DNA of 64,000 nt from DATJPD01 sp035506575 (GCA_035506575.1 DATJPD010000049.1:1-64000), one strand, 5' to 3'. Shown: positions 47,526-60,087, counted from the first letter of the stretch. The notes: generated by a model not told the origin, from the sequence alone. Numbers and translations are program-made.

Positions 47526-48542
47526 ATGTCGGAATCCGCGCCGGACGCCCGTAACACGTCCGAGGCCCTGGCGGCCTTGGAGATCGAACGGCTGGCGCTC
47601 GCGTTCAACGGGTTGCAGGACGCCCTGCCCTATACCCTCTGGCCTTATCTCGGCCAGGCGCTTGCGGCGGCCACCACGCGCACGGCACCCGAGCTCGCCG
47701 GGCCGAAGCTCGACCGCTACGACACTAAGCTGCAGCTTCTGCGGACGCGCGGGCTCACAGCCCTCGGCCAAGTGCTCGAGCGCGGGCAGCTCGACGACAT
47801 CCACCGGCATTTCGCGGCACGCCCGTGCTTTGCCGCGCATATCGCGGCCAAAGGCGACAATGTCGAACGCACGCTCGACGAGTGCCAGGCGCTGGGGCCC
47901 CAGGCCACCTACCGCTTGGCCGACATCGTCGCCGCACCGCACCTGATCGAGCTTGCCAACCGCGAGGACATGCTCTCGCTGATGGAGGCGTATCTCGGCT
48001 GCGTGCCGTCGATCTATTCGATGAACGCGTTCTGGACGTTCCCCGGGCACGACGGGCTGATCCCGGGCCTGCAGACCTACCATCGCGACATGGACGATTT
48101 CCGGTTCTGCACGCTGTTCGTATTCCTGACCGATCTCGCCCCCGGCGACGGCGCGCATTATTTCGTGCGCGGGAGCCATCGCATCGACCTCGTCGAGCGG
48201 CAGTTGCGCCAAGCCAACCCCCAGGCCGACTGCGCGGCAGAGCTCGAGCGGCTGTTCGCCAAGGTCGCGGCGGTGGACGACGCCACGCTCGCCGCCCTCC
48301 ACCCGCAGATCGAGACCGTGGCCGGCCCGGCGGGGACGGCGGTGTTCGAGGACACCTACGGGCTGCACAAGGGCGACGTCCCGAAGACGAAGCGGCTGCT
48401 GGCCTGGATCCGCTACGGCCTCTATCGCAACTGGGCGAGCTTCACGGACAAGGTGACGCCGGTTCCGCGGCGGCTGGTCGCCGGCCGCATCCCCGACACA
48501 CCGCGCCACCGCTACATCAACCGGCTGATCATCGAGGCGTGA
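47526..48542 (+). CDS. Phytanoyl-CoA dioxygenase (PhyH)-like Fe(II)/2-oxoglutarate protein
   Basis: The protein has 338 residues. The double-stranded beta-helix carries the iron triad: His186-x-Asp188 in YHRDMDDF and His281 in TYGLHKGDVP. The 2-oxoglutarate arginine is probable in LLAWIRYGLYRNW. LTDLAPGDGAHYFVRGSHR matches the PhyH jelly-roll. Members hydroxylate lipids, halogenated or natural-product compounds. The substrate is unknown. It starts 22 bases after the LysR stop and may be its target. Confidence 0.8.
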   Translation: MSESAPDARNTSEALAALEIERLALAFNGLQDALPYTLWPYLGQALAAATTRTAPELAGPKLDRYDTKLQLLRTRGLTALGQVLERGQLDDIHRHFAARPCFAAHIAAKGDNVERTLDECQALGPQATYRLADIVAAPHLIELANREDMLSLMEAYLGCVPSIYSMNAFWTFPGHDGLIPGLQTYHRDMDDFRFCTLFVFLTDLAPGDGAHYFVRGSHRIDLVERQLRQANPQADCAAELERLFAKVAAVDDATLAALHPQIETVAGPAGTAVFEDTYGLHKGDVPKTKRLLAWIRYGLYRNWASFTDKVTPVPRRLVAGRIPDTPRHRYINRLIIEA

Positions 48543-48612
48543 AGCGCGCCGCGATTGCTGCACCGGCGCGAAACCGCTAACGTCGCCCGGAGCATCGCAA
48601 GAGGAGCAGGCG

Positions 48613-48981
48613 ATGTCCTTGTGGAAAACCGAAGCCGAGCTGCGCGCCGAGAAGGCGAAGGCCAGCGGTGCTGCGGCGCCGGCGAAGTTCGATGCCGCGC
48701 GCAAGACCGAGCTCGACGGGCTGCTCAAGCGCCTGGCCGCGATCGCCGCCGTGTTCCAGATGCGGGCGGATGCGGTGCCCGCGCCGGCGTTCCGCCGCAT
48801 CCGCGAGCTCATGGACATCTATATCGCGGGCGGCATCCGCGCCATCGGCGAGGGCAAGGACTTCCTCGATCAGGGGGTCCGCCTGTCCGATCAGGAGATC
48901 GCCGACGTTCACAAGCTGATGCGCGACATCTTCCACCTGGATGTCGCCGGCATCGACGCCGGCAAGCCGCCGCAGAAATAG
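48613..48981 (+). CDS. Hypothetical helical protein, first copy of a tandem duplication
   Basis: The protein has 122 residues with GAGGAG eight bases before ATG 48613. It starts MSLWKTEAELRAEKAKASGA, then a helical core KFDAARKTELDGLLKRLAAIA, PAFRRIRELMDIYIAGGIRAIG and a QGVRLSDQEIADVHKLMRDIF end. No domain is recognised. The last ~105 codons are repeated downstream at 48993-49307 in another frame. Confidence 0.65.
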   Translation: MSLWKTEAELRAEKAKASGAAAPAKFDAARKTELDGLLKRLAAIAAVFQMRADAVPAPAFRRIRELMDIYIAGGIRAIGEGKDFLDQGVRLSDQEIADVHKLMRDIFHLDVAGIDAGKPPQK

Positions 48982-49318
48982 CGCCTCACGGCGGTGCTGC
49001 GGCGCCGGCGAAGTTCGATGCCGCGCGCAAGACCGAGCTCGACGGGCTGCTCAAGCGCCTGGCCGGGATCGCCGCCGTGTTCCAGATGCGGGCGGATGCG
49101 GTGCCCGTGCCGGCGTTCCGGCGCATCCGTGAGCTCATGGACATCTATATCGCGGGTGGCATCCGGGCGATCAGCGACGGCAAGGACTTCCTCGATCAGG
49201 GGGTCCGCCTGTCCGATCAGGAGATCGCCGACGTCCACAAGCTGATGCGCGACATCTTCCACCTGGATGTCGCCGGGATCGACGCCGGCAAGCCGCCGCA
49301 GAAATAGCGCGTCACGGT
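48667..49318. repeat. 326-bp tandem duplication
   Basis: Unit 1 (48667-48992) and unit 2 (48993-49318) differ at only 13 positions by my count, about 96% identical. A third start of the unit, GGTGCTGCG at 49319-49327, is cut off where the convergent gene begins. The period is 326, not a multiple of three, so the second copy falls out of frame with the first. Confidence 0.9.
48993..49307 (+). pseudogene. Frame-shifted, start-less second copy of the 122-residue gene
   Basis: This frame encodes 104 residues nearly identical to the body of the preceding protein, with four amino-acid changes. It lacks the N-terminal ~18 residues, a start codon and a ribosome site; the first in-frame ATG is 49086, a third of the way in. 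Seven of eleven coding differences are silent, which suggests it was under protein constraint for some time, or that the copies exchange sequence. It may be translated only by internal initiation. Confidence 0.7.
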
Positions 49319-50055
49319 GGTGCTGCGATGAGCGCCTGGCGGCGGGCGCGCAGCTTGTCGAGCTCGGGCAGGGCCGCGGGCCCGACCGCGGCGGCAAAGC
49401 CGTCCTTGGACGCAAGATGCGCCTCGACGTGCAAGGTGTGTACGCCGGCGATCGTCGCGCCGAACACCCGCGCCGCGGTGCGCAGGGCCGCTTCGAACCT
49501 GCCGTCGTCGAGACCGCTCGCCGGCCGGCCATCGGCGCCGCGCAGATTGATGAACAGGAGCGCGTTGTCGCCTGCCGTGAAGCCGCCGGCGAGGCCGCGA
49601 TCGACTCCGATGGCGGTGCGAAAGAAGAAGTCGGCCAAGGTGGGCGTCAGCGACTGGAACGCGACCTCGACGGCGAGATCGGGTCCTGTGTCGGAATCGC
49701 GCCACTCGAGCACGCTTTGCTGCTCGAACACGATGCCGCACGCGGACGCGAGCCGGCCCGCACCCGCCACGTCGGTGTCGATATCCATCACCGCCGACGG
49801 GCTCATGCGGCCCTGATAGCCGCCGGCGACGACCTCGACATCGAACGAGGCGGGGTCGAACCCCGCCGCCGCGAGAAGCGGCGGACCCAGCTCGGAGATC
49901 ACCGCCGCGGTCTGGGCCGCCTGTCTCGTGTACACCGCATCGGCGCGGTCGGGAACCACCTGGAAGGCGATCCGCCATTCGGCCGCCTGCGTGCGGCCGG
50001 CGAACAGGAGCAGCGCCGCCGCAACCGCAAGAAGCCTTCGGCGTGTGATCTTCAT
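49312..50055 (-). CDS. Secreted protein of unknown function
   Basis: The protein has 247 residues from ATG 50055. A signal peptide (MKITRRRLLAVAAALLLFAGRTQAAE) with three arginines comes first. The mature part is soluble: RIAFQVVPDRADAVYTRQAAQ, VEVVAGGYQGRMSPSAVMDID, FFFRTAIGVDRGLAGGFTAGDNALLF. No family is recognised. Its last four codons (AAPP) lie in the junction left by the neighbouring duplication. It lies 72 bases below the OxlT-like gene. Confidence 0.65.
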   Translation of the reverse strand: MKITRRRLLAVAAALLLFAGRTQAAEWRIAFQVVPDRADAVYTRQAAQTAAVISELGPPLLAAAGFDPASFDVEVVAGGYQGRMSPSAVMDIDTDVAGAGRLASACGIVFEQQSVLEWRDSDTGPDLAVEVAFQSLTPTLADFFFRTAIGVDRGLAGGFTAGDNALLFINLRGADGRPASGLDDGRFEAALRTAARVFGATIAGVHTLHVEAHLASKDGFAAAVGPAALPELDKLRARRQALIAAPP

Positions 50056-50127
50056 CAGGTCACGAGTAGGCGCAATCCTACCGCTGCGCAACCCCGCGCA
50101 TTGCCAGCCCGCGCGCTCTGGTGCGCG

Positions 50128-51408
50128 TCAGCCTGCCCGCAGGTGCCGCTGGCGCATCGGCCGCAGCACGGCGATCGCGAGCACGGCGGTCAGCGCGTCG
50201 AGGCACGCGACCAGCACGAACACCGCGGTCCAGCTGCCGGTCGACTGCTTGAGGAAGGCTGCCGCGGGTCCGCCCAGGATCGAGCCCACGCCCTGGGCGA
50301 TGTAGAGGAAGCCGTAGTTCGTGGCCGCGAATTTCGAGCCGAACGTGTCGGTCAGGGTCGACGGGAAGAGCGAGAAGATCTCGCCCCAGCCGAAGAACAC
50401 GAGGCCGGTCAGCACGACGAACATCGCCGGGTTGTCGAGGAACAGGAACAGCACGACGATCGCGACCGCCTCGAGCGCGAAGGCGAGCGCCATGGTCTGC
50501 TCGCGCCCGATATGGTCCGACACCCAGCCGAAGAACGGCCGCGTGAGGCCGTTGGTGGCGCGCGACAGGGTCAAGGACAGCGGCAGCGCCGCCATGCCGA
50601 GGACGAGGACCTGCGCCACTTTGTATTCGTTGGCGAACGGCCCGACGTTGGACACGACCATGAGGCCGCTGGTCGACATCATCGTCATCATGATGAAGAG
50701 CAGGTAGAAGATCGGGTTCTTCAGCATCTCGACCGGCGTGTAGCTCCGGCGGGTCTGCAGCTCGATCTTCACCGTCTCGGGCTTGAACCCCGCCGGCACG
50801 TAGCCTTCGGGCGGCGTGCGCAGGCCGAGTGCCGCGGCGACGCCGATCGCACCCTGGATCAGGCCCCAGACGAGCAGCGTTTGCTGGTAGCCGGACGACT
50901 TGATCATGCTGTCGATGGGAAAGCTGGTGAAGATGGCGCCGAACCCGTAGCCGGCGGCGGCGAGCCCGGTGGCAAGGCCGCGCCGGTCGGGGAACCAGCG
51001 CACCATGAGACCGATGATGCCGACATAGATGATGCCGGTGCCGAAGCCGCCGATGACGCCGTAGGTCACGTAAAGTGCCCCGAGGCTGCCGACCATCGAC
51101 GACAGGACCCAGCTGCCGCCGGCCAGGATGGCGCCCGCCGAGATGAGAACGCGCGGACCGAAGCGGTCGACGAGATAGGCCTGAAACGGCGAGAAGAACG
51201 TCTGCAGGATGATCAGGAGCGAGAACGTCCACTGCAGCTCGGCCAGGGTGGTGCCCAGCTTCTGGTTGAGCGGCCCGGTGAACAGGGTCCACACGTATTG
51301 CGGGCTCGAGATCGCCATCATGGCGACGAGCCCGAGCAAGAGCTGGATCCAGCGGTTGCCGGTTCGCGTGTCAATCGACGGCTGAGCCGCCGGTGAAATC
51401 GTCGCCAT
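50128..51408 (-). CDS. OxlT-like MFS transporter of the benzoyl-CoA locus
   Basis: The protein has 426 residues and twelve helices, from ATG 51408 with GGGGGA ahead. The first helix region SSPQYVWTLFTGPLNQKLG, the motif VDRFGPRVLISAGAIL and GIIYVGIIGLMVRWFPDRRGLATGLAAAGYGFG are typical of oxalate/formate-antiporter-type carriers. It follows boxC and boxB on the same strand after 141 bases that include a CCGGCT/AGCCGG hairpin at 51441-51457. Candidate substrates are benzoate inward or formate outward, since the box pathway releases formate. Both are inference. Confidence 0.85.
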   Translation of the reverse strand: MATISPAAQPSIDTRTGNRWIQLLLGLVAMMAISSPQYVWTLFTGPLNQKLGTTLAELQWTFSLLIILQTFFSPFQAYLVDRFGPRVLISAGAILAGGSWVLSSMVGSLGALYVTYGVIGGFGTGIIYVGIIGLMVRWFPDRRGLATGLAAAGYGFGAIFTSFPIDSMIKSSGYQQTLLVWGLIQGAIGVAAALGLRTPPEGYVPAGFKPETVKIELQTRRSYTPVEMLKNPIFYLLFIMMTMMSTSGLMVVSNVGPFANEYKVAQVLVLGMAALPLSLTLSRATNGLTRPFFGWVSDHIGREQTMALAFALEAVAIVVLFLFLDNPAMFVVLTGLVFFGWGEIFSLFPSTLTDTFGSKFAATNYGFLYIAQGVGSILGGPAAAFLKQSTGSWTAVFVLVACLDALTAVLAIAVLRPMRQRHLRAG

Positions 51409-51549
51409 GGTCGTCCCCCGTTGCAAAATGCGCTACTGCGCCGGCTTCACGAGCCGGAGGAAGACACTGCAAATCCGGCGCCAACTTCGGCCAGACGCCG
51501 TCAAGGGACAGAACAAATCGCCGGGAGGATGATAAGGGAGAGCGCCCGC

Positions 51550-52973
<1,424 letters not shown>

Positions 52974-52974
<1 letters not shown>

Positions 52975-54653
52975 CACACCCTCTCCCAGTCAAAGCGCGC
53001 CTTGCTGCCGGTGCCGAACAGCTTGAGCGCGCCTTTCTCGCCGACCGCGTTCGGCCGGTTGAAGATCCAGTTCTGCCACGCCGACAGCCGCCCGAAGATG
53101 CGGCTCGCCATGGTCTCGGCGCCGCCGAAGCGCAAGGACGCTTCAAGCCCGGTCAGCGCGTCCGGCGACAGCGAGGCGCGTTCCTCGAGCGCCAGGCGGA
53201 TCTCCTCGTCCCAGTCGAGCTCGTCGGGAGCGAAGGTGACGAGGCCAAGCTTTTCGGCTTCCGGGGCCGACAGCGCCTGCCCCAGGCGCGCCCGACACGC
53301 GGCGATCGCGGCTTCATCATCCTGGAACCGCATCGCAAGGCGCGTGCGCGCGGCGGGTGTTGCGAGCAGGCCGTTGAAGCTGAACTCGTCGAGCACGAGG
53401 GCCGGCGCGTCCGCCTCGGGTGAGTCGAGCATGTAGCTGCGGTCGGCCGCGAAGGCGAGCTCGGCCAGAAGCCCCGCGAAGCACGAGCCGCGATCGAGGA
53501 CGGCGAACAGGCTGCGCGCCGACACATCGAGGCGCTGCAAGGTGCGCCGCCACAGCCCGATCGTCTCGCGCACCAGCCAGTGCGTCCGATGGCGCAGCAT
53601 CACGCTGCCCGCCTCCAGCACCTGGTCGGCCGAGCCCGATGTCTTCAGCACCCACAGGCCGAGCTGCGGCTCGTTGACCCGCAAGGCGAGGATCGCATCG
53701 TCGAGCTCGCGCGCCACCCGCAGCGGCCACCACGCGGCACCTTGCGTGACGATGCCGTCGATGTCCGCGGGCAGACCGCCCGCGGGCGCGTTCACGGTCA
53801 GGGTGGCGATGCGTGCGGCACGATCGAGCGCCACCTCCACCGAGCCGTAGCGCCAGCCGCTCGCGGTCGCGGTCTTGCCGAGCGGAGTGAGGGCGACGCC
53901 TTTGGCGCTCGCCGGCCGATCGCTCGTGGCCGCGAGGGCCGCGGCCCGCGCCTTGACCGCAGCGGCGAAATCGGCCGGCTTTGCGATGTGGTCGACCAGC
54001 TTCCAGTCGCGGGCGCGCTCGGCGCGCACGCCGTCGGCCGATGTGCAGAACACGTCGGCGAGGTCGCGCCGCATCTTGCGCTTGTCGGTCAGGCGCGTGA
54101 GCCCGCCCGTGCCGGGCAGCACGCCCAGGAGGGGTACTTCCGGAAGGCTCACCGTGGTCGAGCGGTCGTCGACCATGACGATCTCGTCGCAGGCGAGTGC
54201 GATCTCGTATCCGCCGCCGGCGCAGGCGCCGTTGATCGCGCACAGGAACTTGAGCCCCGAAGCGGCACTCGAATCCTCGAGCCCGTTGCGGGTCTCGTTC
54301 GTGAACTTGCAGAAATTCACCTTCCACATGTGGCTCGACGTGCCGAGCATGTAGATGTTGGCGCCCGCGCAGAACATGCGCTCTTTGGCGCTCGTGAGGA
54401 CGACCGTGCGCACCTCGGGATGCTCGAAGCGGATGCGCTGTACAGCGTCGTGGAACTCGATGTCGACACCGAGGTCGTAGGAGTTGAGCTTGAGCTTGTA
54501 GCCGTCGCGGATGCCGCCGTCCTCCTGCACGTCGAGCGCAAGCGTGGCGACCGGCCCGTCGAAGCCGAGCTTCCAATGCCGGTAGCGGCCCGGCTCGGTC
54601 TCGAACTCGACCCGGGGAGCGTCTCCCCCGTCTTTCCCGGAGCCGTCTGTCAT
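52974..54653 (-). CDS. boxC: Benzoyl-CoA-dihydrodiol lyase / 2,3-epoxybenzoyl-CoA dihydrolase BoxC
   Basis: The protein has 559 residues from ATG 54653. It belongs to the long, two-domain crotonase type used by BoxC. The first crotonase core shows FCAGANIYMLGTSSHMWKVNFCKFTNETRN and INGACAGGGYEIALACDEIVMVDD, then SLPEVPLLGVLPGTGGL. The C-terminal part ends GRLSAWQNWIFNRPNAVGEKG, a BoxC signature. It opens the epoxide ring to 3,4-didehydroadipyl-CoA semialdehyde and formate. It is the first gene leftward of the TGCA operator at 54686-54705. Confidence 0.94.
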
Positions 54654-54829
54654 CGGCGTTTCATCCTGTTCCGTTCGGCGACGATACATGCATTATAATG
54701 CATGTTCAAGGCCCGTGGTCTGGCCTCTCTGCGGCTCCGACCCTAAGCCAGTCAGGCCCTTCATGCAAAATTGTGCCGGTGGATGTTCTCGGCTAAAGTC
54801 GCCGCAACGATGAAACGGGGAGAGCGCCG
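54654..54829. promoter_or_regulatory. Divergent box promoter region with TGCA operators at 54686-54705 and 54764-54777
   Basis: Between boxC and bclA lies the perfect 20-bp palindrome ACATGCATTATAATGCATGT at 54686-54705, whose core is TGCA-TTATAA-TGCA. A second, near site TGCA-AAATTG-TGCC lies at 54764-54777, one mismatch away, closer to bclA. TGCA-rich repeats and palindromes are what BzdR/BoxR-type regulators of benzoate genes recognise, as I recall. The palindrome also contains TATAAT at 54694-54699, so a bound repressor would cover a -10 box. The regulator gene itself is outside the window. Confidence 0.7.
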
Positions 54830-56541
<1,712 letters not shown>

Positions 56542-56545
<4 letters not shown>

Positions 56546-57315
56546 CCGAAAGCTTCGTCGACGTCGATGGCGTGCGTCTCGAGGTCTTGCGCATCGAGGC
56601 CCGCGATCCCAAGGCACCGCCGCTCGTCTTCCTCCACGAAGGCCTCGGGAGCGTCGCCATGTGGCGCGACTTCCCGGCGCGGGTCGCCGCATCGACGGGC
56701 GCCGAGACCATCGTCTACAGCCGCCGCGGCTACGGACGCTCGGCCGGGCTGCCGGGCCCGCGCCCTGTCGACTACATGCAAGCCGAAGCGCGTGAGGTCC
56801 TGCCGCGCCTCCTCGAGCGGCTCGGCACAAAAGATCCGGTGCTGATCGGCCACAGCGACGGCGCCTCCATCGCGCTGATCTATGCCGGCGCGCGTCTGCC
56901 TGCAGCGGGGCTGGTGCTGATGGCGCCGCACGTGTTCGTCGAGGACGTGACCGTGGCGTCGATCGCCGCGGCGCGCGAGGCGCACCGCACGACCGACCTG
57001 CCCCAGCGCCTGGGCCGCTATCACGACGATCCGGACGGCGCGTTCCGCGGCTGGAACGACATCTGGCTCGATCCGGCGTTCCGCGGCTGGAACATCGAGG
57101 CCTGCGTGCCTGACATCGCGGCACCGATGCTGCTGATCCAGGGCGAGGACGACGAGTACGGCACGGCGGCCCAGGTCGAGACCATAAAGCGGCTCGCGAG
57201 AACCCGGTGCGAGCTGGCGCTGCTGCCCGAGTGCGGCCATTCGCCGCAGCGCGATCAACCCGCGCGCACGCTCGAGCTGATCACGACCTTCGTTCGCAGC
57301 GCAGGCTCACGCTGA
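56542..57315 (+). CDS. Alpha/beta hydrolase coupled to bclA
   Basis: The protein has 257 residues from GTG 56542, overlapping the bclA stop. The fold is clear: PPLVFLHEGLGSVAMWRDFP (oxyanion region, HEG), SRRGYGRSAG, nucleophile Ser in LIGHSDGASIA, acid in QGEDDEYGT and His in PECGHSPQRDQP. Its tight coupling to bclA suggests a role in benzoate catabolism, for example as a thioesterase or as a hydrolase for a pathway side product. This is not established. Confidence 0.85.
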
Positions 57316-58038
57316 CGTCGTCCGCAGGAGCTCCGGCAACGGGATCCCGCGGTCGATGGCAGCACAGCGCGCATCCTCGCCGGCCGCCTTCTTCTGGCAA
57401 ATGCGCAGCACCTCGGCCGCGCGGACGCGCGGCACGAAGCACACGCCGGTGTCGTCGGCGAGCACGAGGTCGCCTGCGGTCACCTGCAGTCCGCCGATCT
57501 CGATCGTGCCGTTGATCTCGACGGTCTCGATCCGCCACTTGCCGGTCACCGGCGTGACCTCGGTCGACCACACCGGATAGCCGACCTCCCGCGAATGGTT
57601 CACGTCGCGCACCCCGCCCGCGACGATGGCGCCGATCTCGCCCTGGCGCTTGCCGATCTGCGCCGAGATCCCGCCCATGTTGGAGATTCCCGAGACGCCG
57701 TCGATCACCAGCACGTCGCCCGAAAGCGCCAGATTGTGTGCCTCGAACTCGGCCATGCCGTTGACCTTGTCGCGGGCCGCCTGCACCGGATCGCGGGCGC
57801 GCATGATGTTGCGCACGGTGAGGGCCGGGCCCACCACGCGGGCGCCGGCGATCGTCGGGCGAAAGGTCGAGGCCGGCAGAGCACCCGGCAGGCCCAGCTC
57901 ATCGAGCGTATCCGACACGATGCCGCTCGCGTCTCCCAGTGCGGAGAACCCCTCCACGATTCCCTCGGGCAGCCGCGGCACCGCCATCAGGCGGATGCGC
58001 TCGCGCGCGATGCGGCCGGTGAGCTCTTTCTCGGTCAC
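57307..58038 (-). CDS. RraA/HMG-CHA aldolase-like protein
   Basis: The protein has 243 residues from GTG 58038. The RraA-like swivelling fold shows GIVSDTLDELGLPGALPASTFRP, GDVLVIDGVSGISNMGGISAQIG and AIVAGGVRDVNHSREVGYPVWS. GGVRD with the downstream Asp (LADDTGVCFVP) corresponds to the divalent-metal site of class II HMG/CHA aldolases, so an aldolase or oxaloacetate decarboxylase is more likely than RNase E inhibition. It overlaps the convergent hydrolase by nine bases and lies next to a Bug receptor, a pairing common in catabolic loci. Confidence 0.85.
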   Translation of the reverse strand: MTEKELTGRIARERIRLMAVPRLPEGIVEGFSALGDASGIVSDTLDELGLPGALPASTFRPTIAGARVVGPALTVRNIMRARDPVQAARDKVNGMAEFEAHNLALSGDVLVIDGVSGISNMGGISAQIGKRQGEIGAIVAGGVRDVNHSREVGYPVWSTEVTPVTGKWRIETVEINGTIEIGGLQVTAGDLVLADDTGVCFVPRVRAAEVLRICQKKAAGEDARCAAIDRGIPLPELLRTTSA

Positions 58039-58047
58039 GTCGGTCTC

Positions 58048-59010
58048 CTATTGTTTGGCAATGCCGGTGCGGGCGATCACATCGCCCCAGCGCTCGGTTT
58101 CCCGGTGCAGGAACTCCGCGAACGCCGCAGGCGGGCTGCCGACCACGTCGGCACCTTGCCCCAACAGCTGGGCGCGCAAGGCTGGCGACGCCAACGTCGC
58201 CGCGACGCCTTCGTAGAGCTTGTCGATGATCGCCGAGGGTGTGCGCGCCGGCGAGAGGAGGCCGAACCAGGTTCCGGTCTCGTAGTCGACGCCGGCTTCG
58301 CGGAACGTCGGCACGTCCGGCAAGGCCGCCATGCGCGCGTTTGCGGCAACCGCCAGCACCTTGAGCTGGCCGGCTTTGATATTGCCGAGGACGGGGAGCG
58401 CGCTCGAAAACAGAAGCTGCGTCTCGCCGCCCATCACCGCGCGCGCGGCCGGCCCGCCACCTTCGTAGGGCACGTGCAGGAGCTTGATGCCGGTGACGGA
58501 CTCGAACAGCGCGGCCGCAAGGTGCGCGCCGCTGCCGTTCCCGTAGGACGCGTAGCTGAGCTCGCCCGGGCGCTCCCGGCAGTAGGCCACCAGCGCCATC
58601 ACATCGGCAACCGGCAGCTTCGGGTTCACGACGAGGACCGTCGGGGCATTGGTGATCAGCGAGATCGGCGCCAGATCGCGCGCGGCATCGTAGGGCAGTT
58701 TCGCGTAGAGGCTCGGATTGGCGGCCAGCGGGAAGCTGGTCATCAGGAGCGTGTAGCCGTCCGGCCGCGCCTTGGCGACGACCTCGGTACCGACGATCGT
58801 GGCCGCCCCCGGCCGGTTGGCGACCACGACCTGCTGGCCGAACTTCGCCGAGAGGCCGTTCGCCAGCTCGCGGGCGACGAAATCGGTCCCGCCGCTGGGC
58901 GCGTACGGCACCACGATCTGGATCGGATGGGCCGGATAGTCTTCGGCCAGCACCGGCCCGAAGCTGCCCAGGAGCATCAAAGCCGCCGCCAGGGTTCGCA
59001 GGACATGCAT
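58048..59010 (-). CDS. Bug/TctC-family tripartite tricarboxylate transporter receptor
   Basis: The protein has 320 residues, full length for the family. The signal peptide ends GPVLAED near residue 23. The family opening YPAHPIQIVVPYAPSGGTDFVARELA and the motif FGQQVVVANRPGAATIVGTEVVAKARPDGYTLL are both present. The cap of lobe 2 includes LHVPYEGGGPAARAVMGGE. These receptors bind small carboxylates in the periplasm. No TctAB membrane genes lie nearby. Confidence 0.93.
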   Translation of the reverse strand: MHVLRTLAAALMLLGSFGPVLAEDYPAHPIQIVVPYAPSGGTDFVARELANGLSAKFGQQVVVANRPGAATIVGTEVVAKARPDGYTLLMTSFPLAANPSLYAKLPYDAARDLAPISLITNAPTVLVVNPKLPVADVMALVAYCRERPGELSYASYGNGSGAHLAAALFESVTGIKLLHVPYEGGGPAARAVMGGETQLLFSSALPVLGNIKAGQLKVLAVAANARMAALPDVPTFREAGVDYETGTWFGLLSPARTPSAIIDKLYEGVAATLASPALRAQLLGQGADVVGSPPAAFAEFLHRETERWGDVIARTGIAKQ

Positions 59011-59118
59011 ACCGCGAGTGTGGCGGAGGGACGCGCACCGGGTCAAATTCGCGCGCGATGAGACCGTCTCTGTTCTGCTACTCTCCGCATCCCCGAGTCG
59101 AACGCCGCGGGAGTCGAC

Positions 59119-60087
59119 GTGACGCAAACTGAGTATTTCGACGAGCTGGAAACCCGCGACCCCGAGGTTCGGGACGGCGCCCAATTCAACGCGCTGGCCG
59201 AGCAGCTCGAGCACGCCAAAGCAAAAGCACCGGCGCTCGCCGAACACCTTGCCCGTGTCGATCCGGCGGCGGTGCGCAGCCGTGCCGCGTTGGCGCGGCT
59301 GCCGCTGCTGCGCCGCAAGGACCTGATCGAACGGCAACGGCGCCCGGTCGAAGACCGCAACCCGTTCGGCGGCCTGACCGCGATCAAGACCAAGCGGCTC
59401 GCGCATATCTTCGCCGCATCCGGGCCGCTCTACAGTCCCGCGGCCATGCGTCCGGACTACGGGCGCATCGCGCGCGCCCTGTTCGCCGCCGGCTTCCGCC
59501 GCGGCAGCATCGTTCACAACAGCTTCTCGTATCACCTGACGCCGACCGGCGCCGTGTTCGAAGCCGGCGCCCACGCGCTCGGCTGCCCCGTGGTGCCGGC
59601 CGGGACGGACAATGCCGAGCTGCAGGTGCGCACGATCGTCGACGTGAAGCCCGCCTGCTACATGGGCCCGCCCGCGTTCCTGAAGCATCTCCTCGACACG
59701 GCGCGGACGATGAAGGCCGAGATCGGCATCGCGCGGGCGCTGGTCTCGGGCGACGCGCTCTCGGACGTCCAGCGCAAGGACTTCACGACGCGCGGCGTCG
59801 AGGCGCGGCAGTGCTATGCGACGGATGAGATCGGCCTGATCGCCTACGAATCCCAGCCGGGCGAAGGGCTCATCCTCGACGAGTGGGTGATCGTCGAGAT
59901 CGTCAAGCCGGGCACGGGCGATCCTGTCCCGGAGGGCGAGACCGGCGAGGTCGTCGTCACCACGCTCAACCCTGATTACCCGCTGATCCGCTTCGCCACC
60001 GGCGACCTGTCGGCGTTTCTGCCCGGCGCCAGTGCCTGCGGACGGACCGGCCGCCGCCTCAAGGGCCTCTTGGGCCGGACGGACTGA
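59119..60087 (+). CDS. PaaK-like phenylacetate-CoA ligase, C-terminally truncated
   Basis: The protein has 322 residues from GTG 59119. The N-terminal adenylation domain is PaaK-like: LPLLRRKDLIERQR, IFAASGPLYSPAAMRPDYGRIA in place of the P-loop, NSFSYHLTPTG, and YATDEIGLIAYESQPG. The text then reaches FATGDLSAF and GRTGRRLKGLLGRTD and stops. Full-length relatives have about 400-430 residues and continue with the C-terminal domain that carries the second-step residues. The stop abuts a convergent nitrilase gene with no gap. The gene is probably non-functional as a ligase. Confidence 0.8.
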   Translation: MTQTEYFDELETRDPEVRDGAQFNALAEQLEHAKAKAPALAEHLARVDPAAVRSRAALARLPLLRRKDLIERQRRPVEDRNPFGGLTAIKTKRLAHIFAASGPLYSPAAMRPDYGRIARALFAAGFRRGSIVHNSFSYHLTPTGAVFEAGAHALGCPVVPAGTDNAELQVRTIVDVKPACYMGPPAFLKHLLDTARTMKAEIGIARALVSGDALSDVQRKDFTTRGVEARQCYATDEIGLIAYESQPGEGLILDEWVIVEIVKPGTGDPVPEGETGEVVVTTLNPDYPLIRFATGDLSAFLPGASACGRTGRRLKGLLGRTD

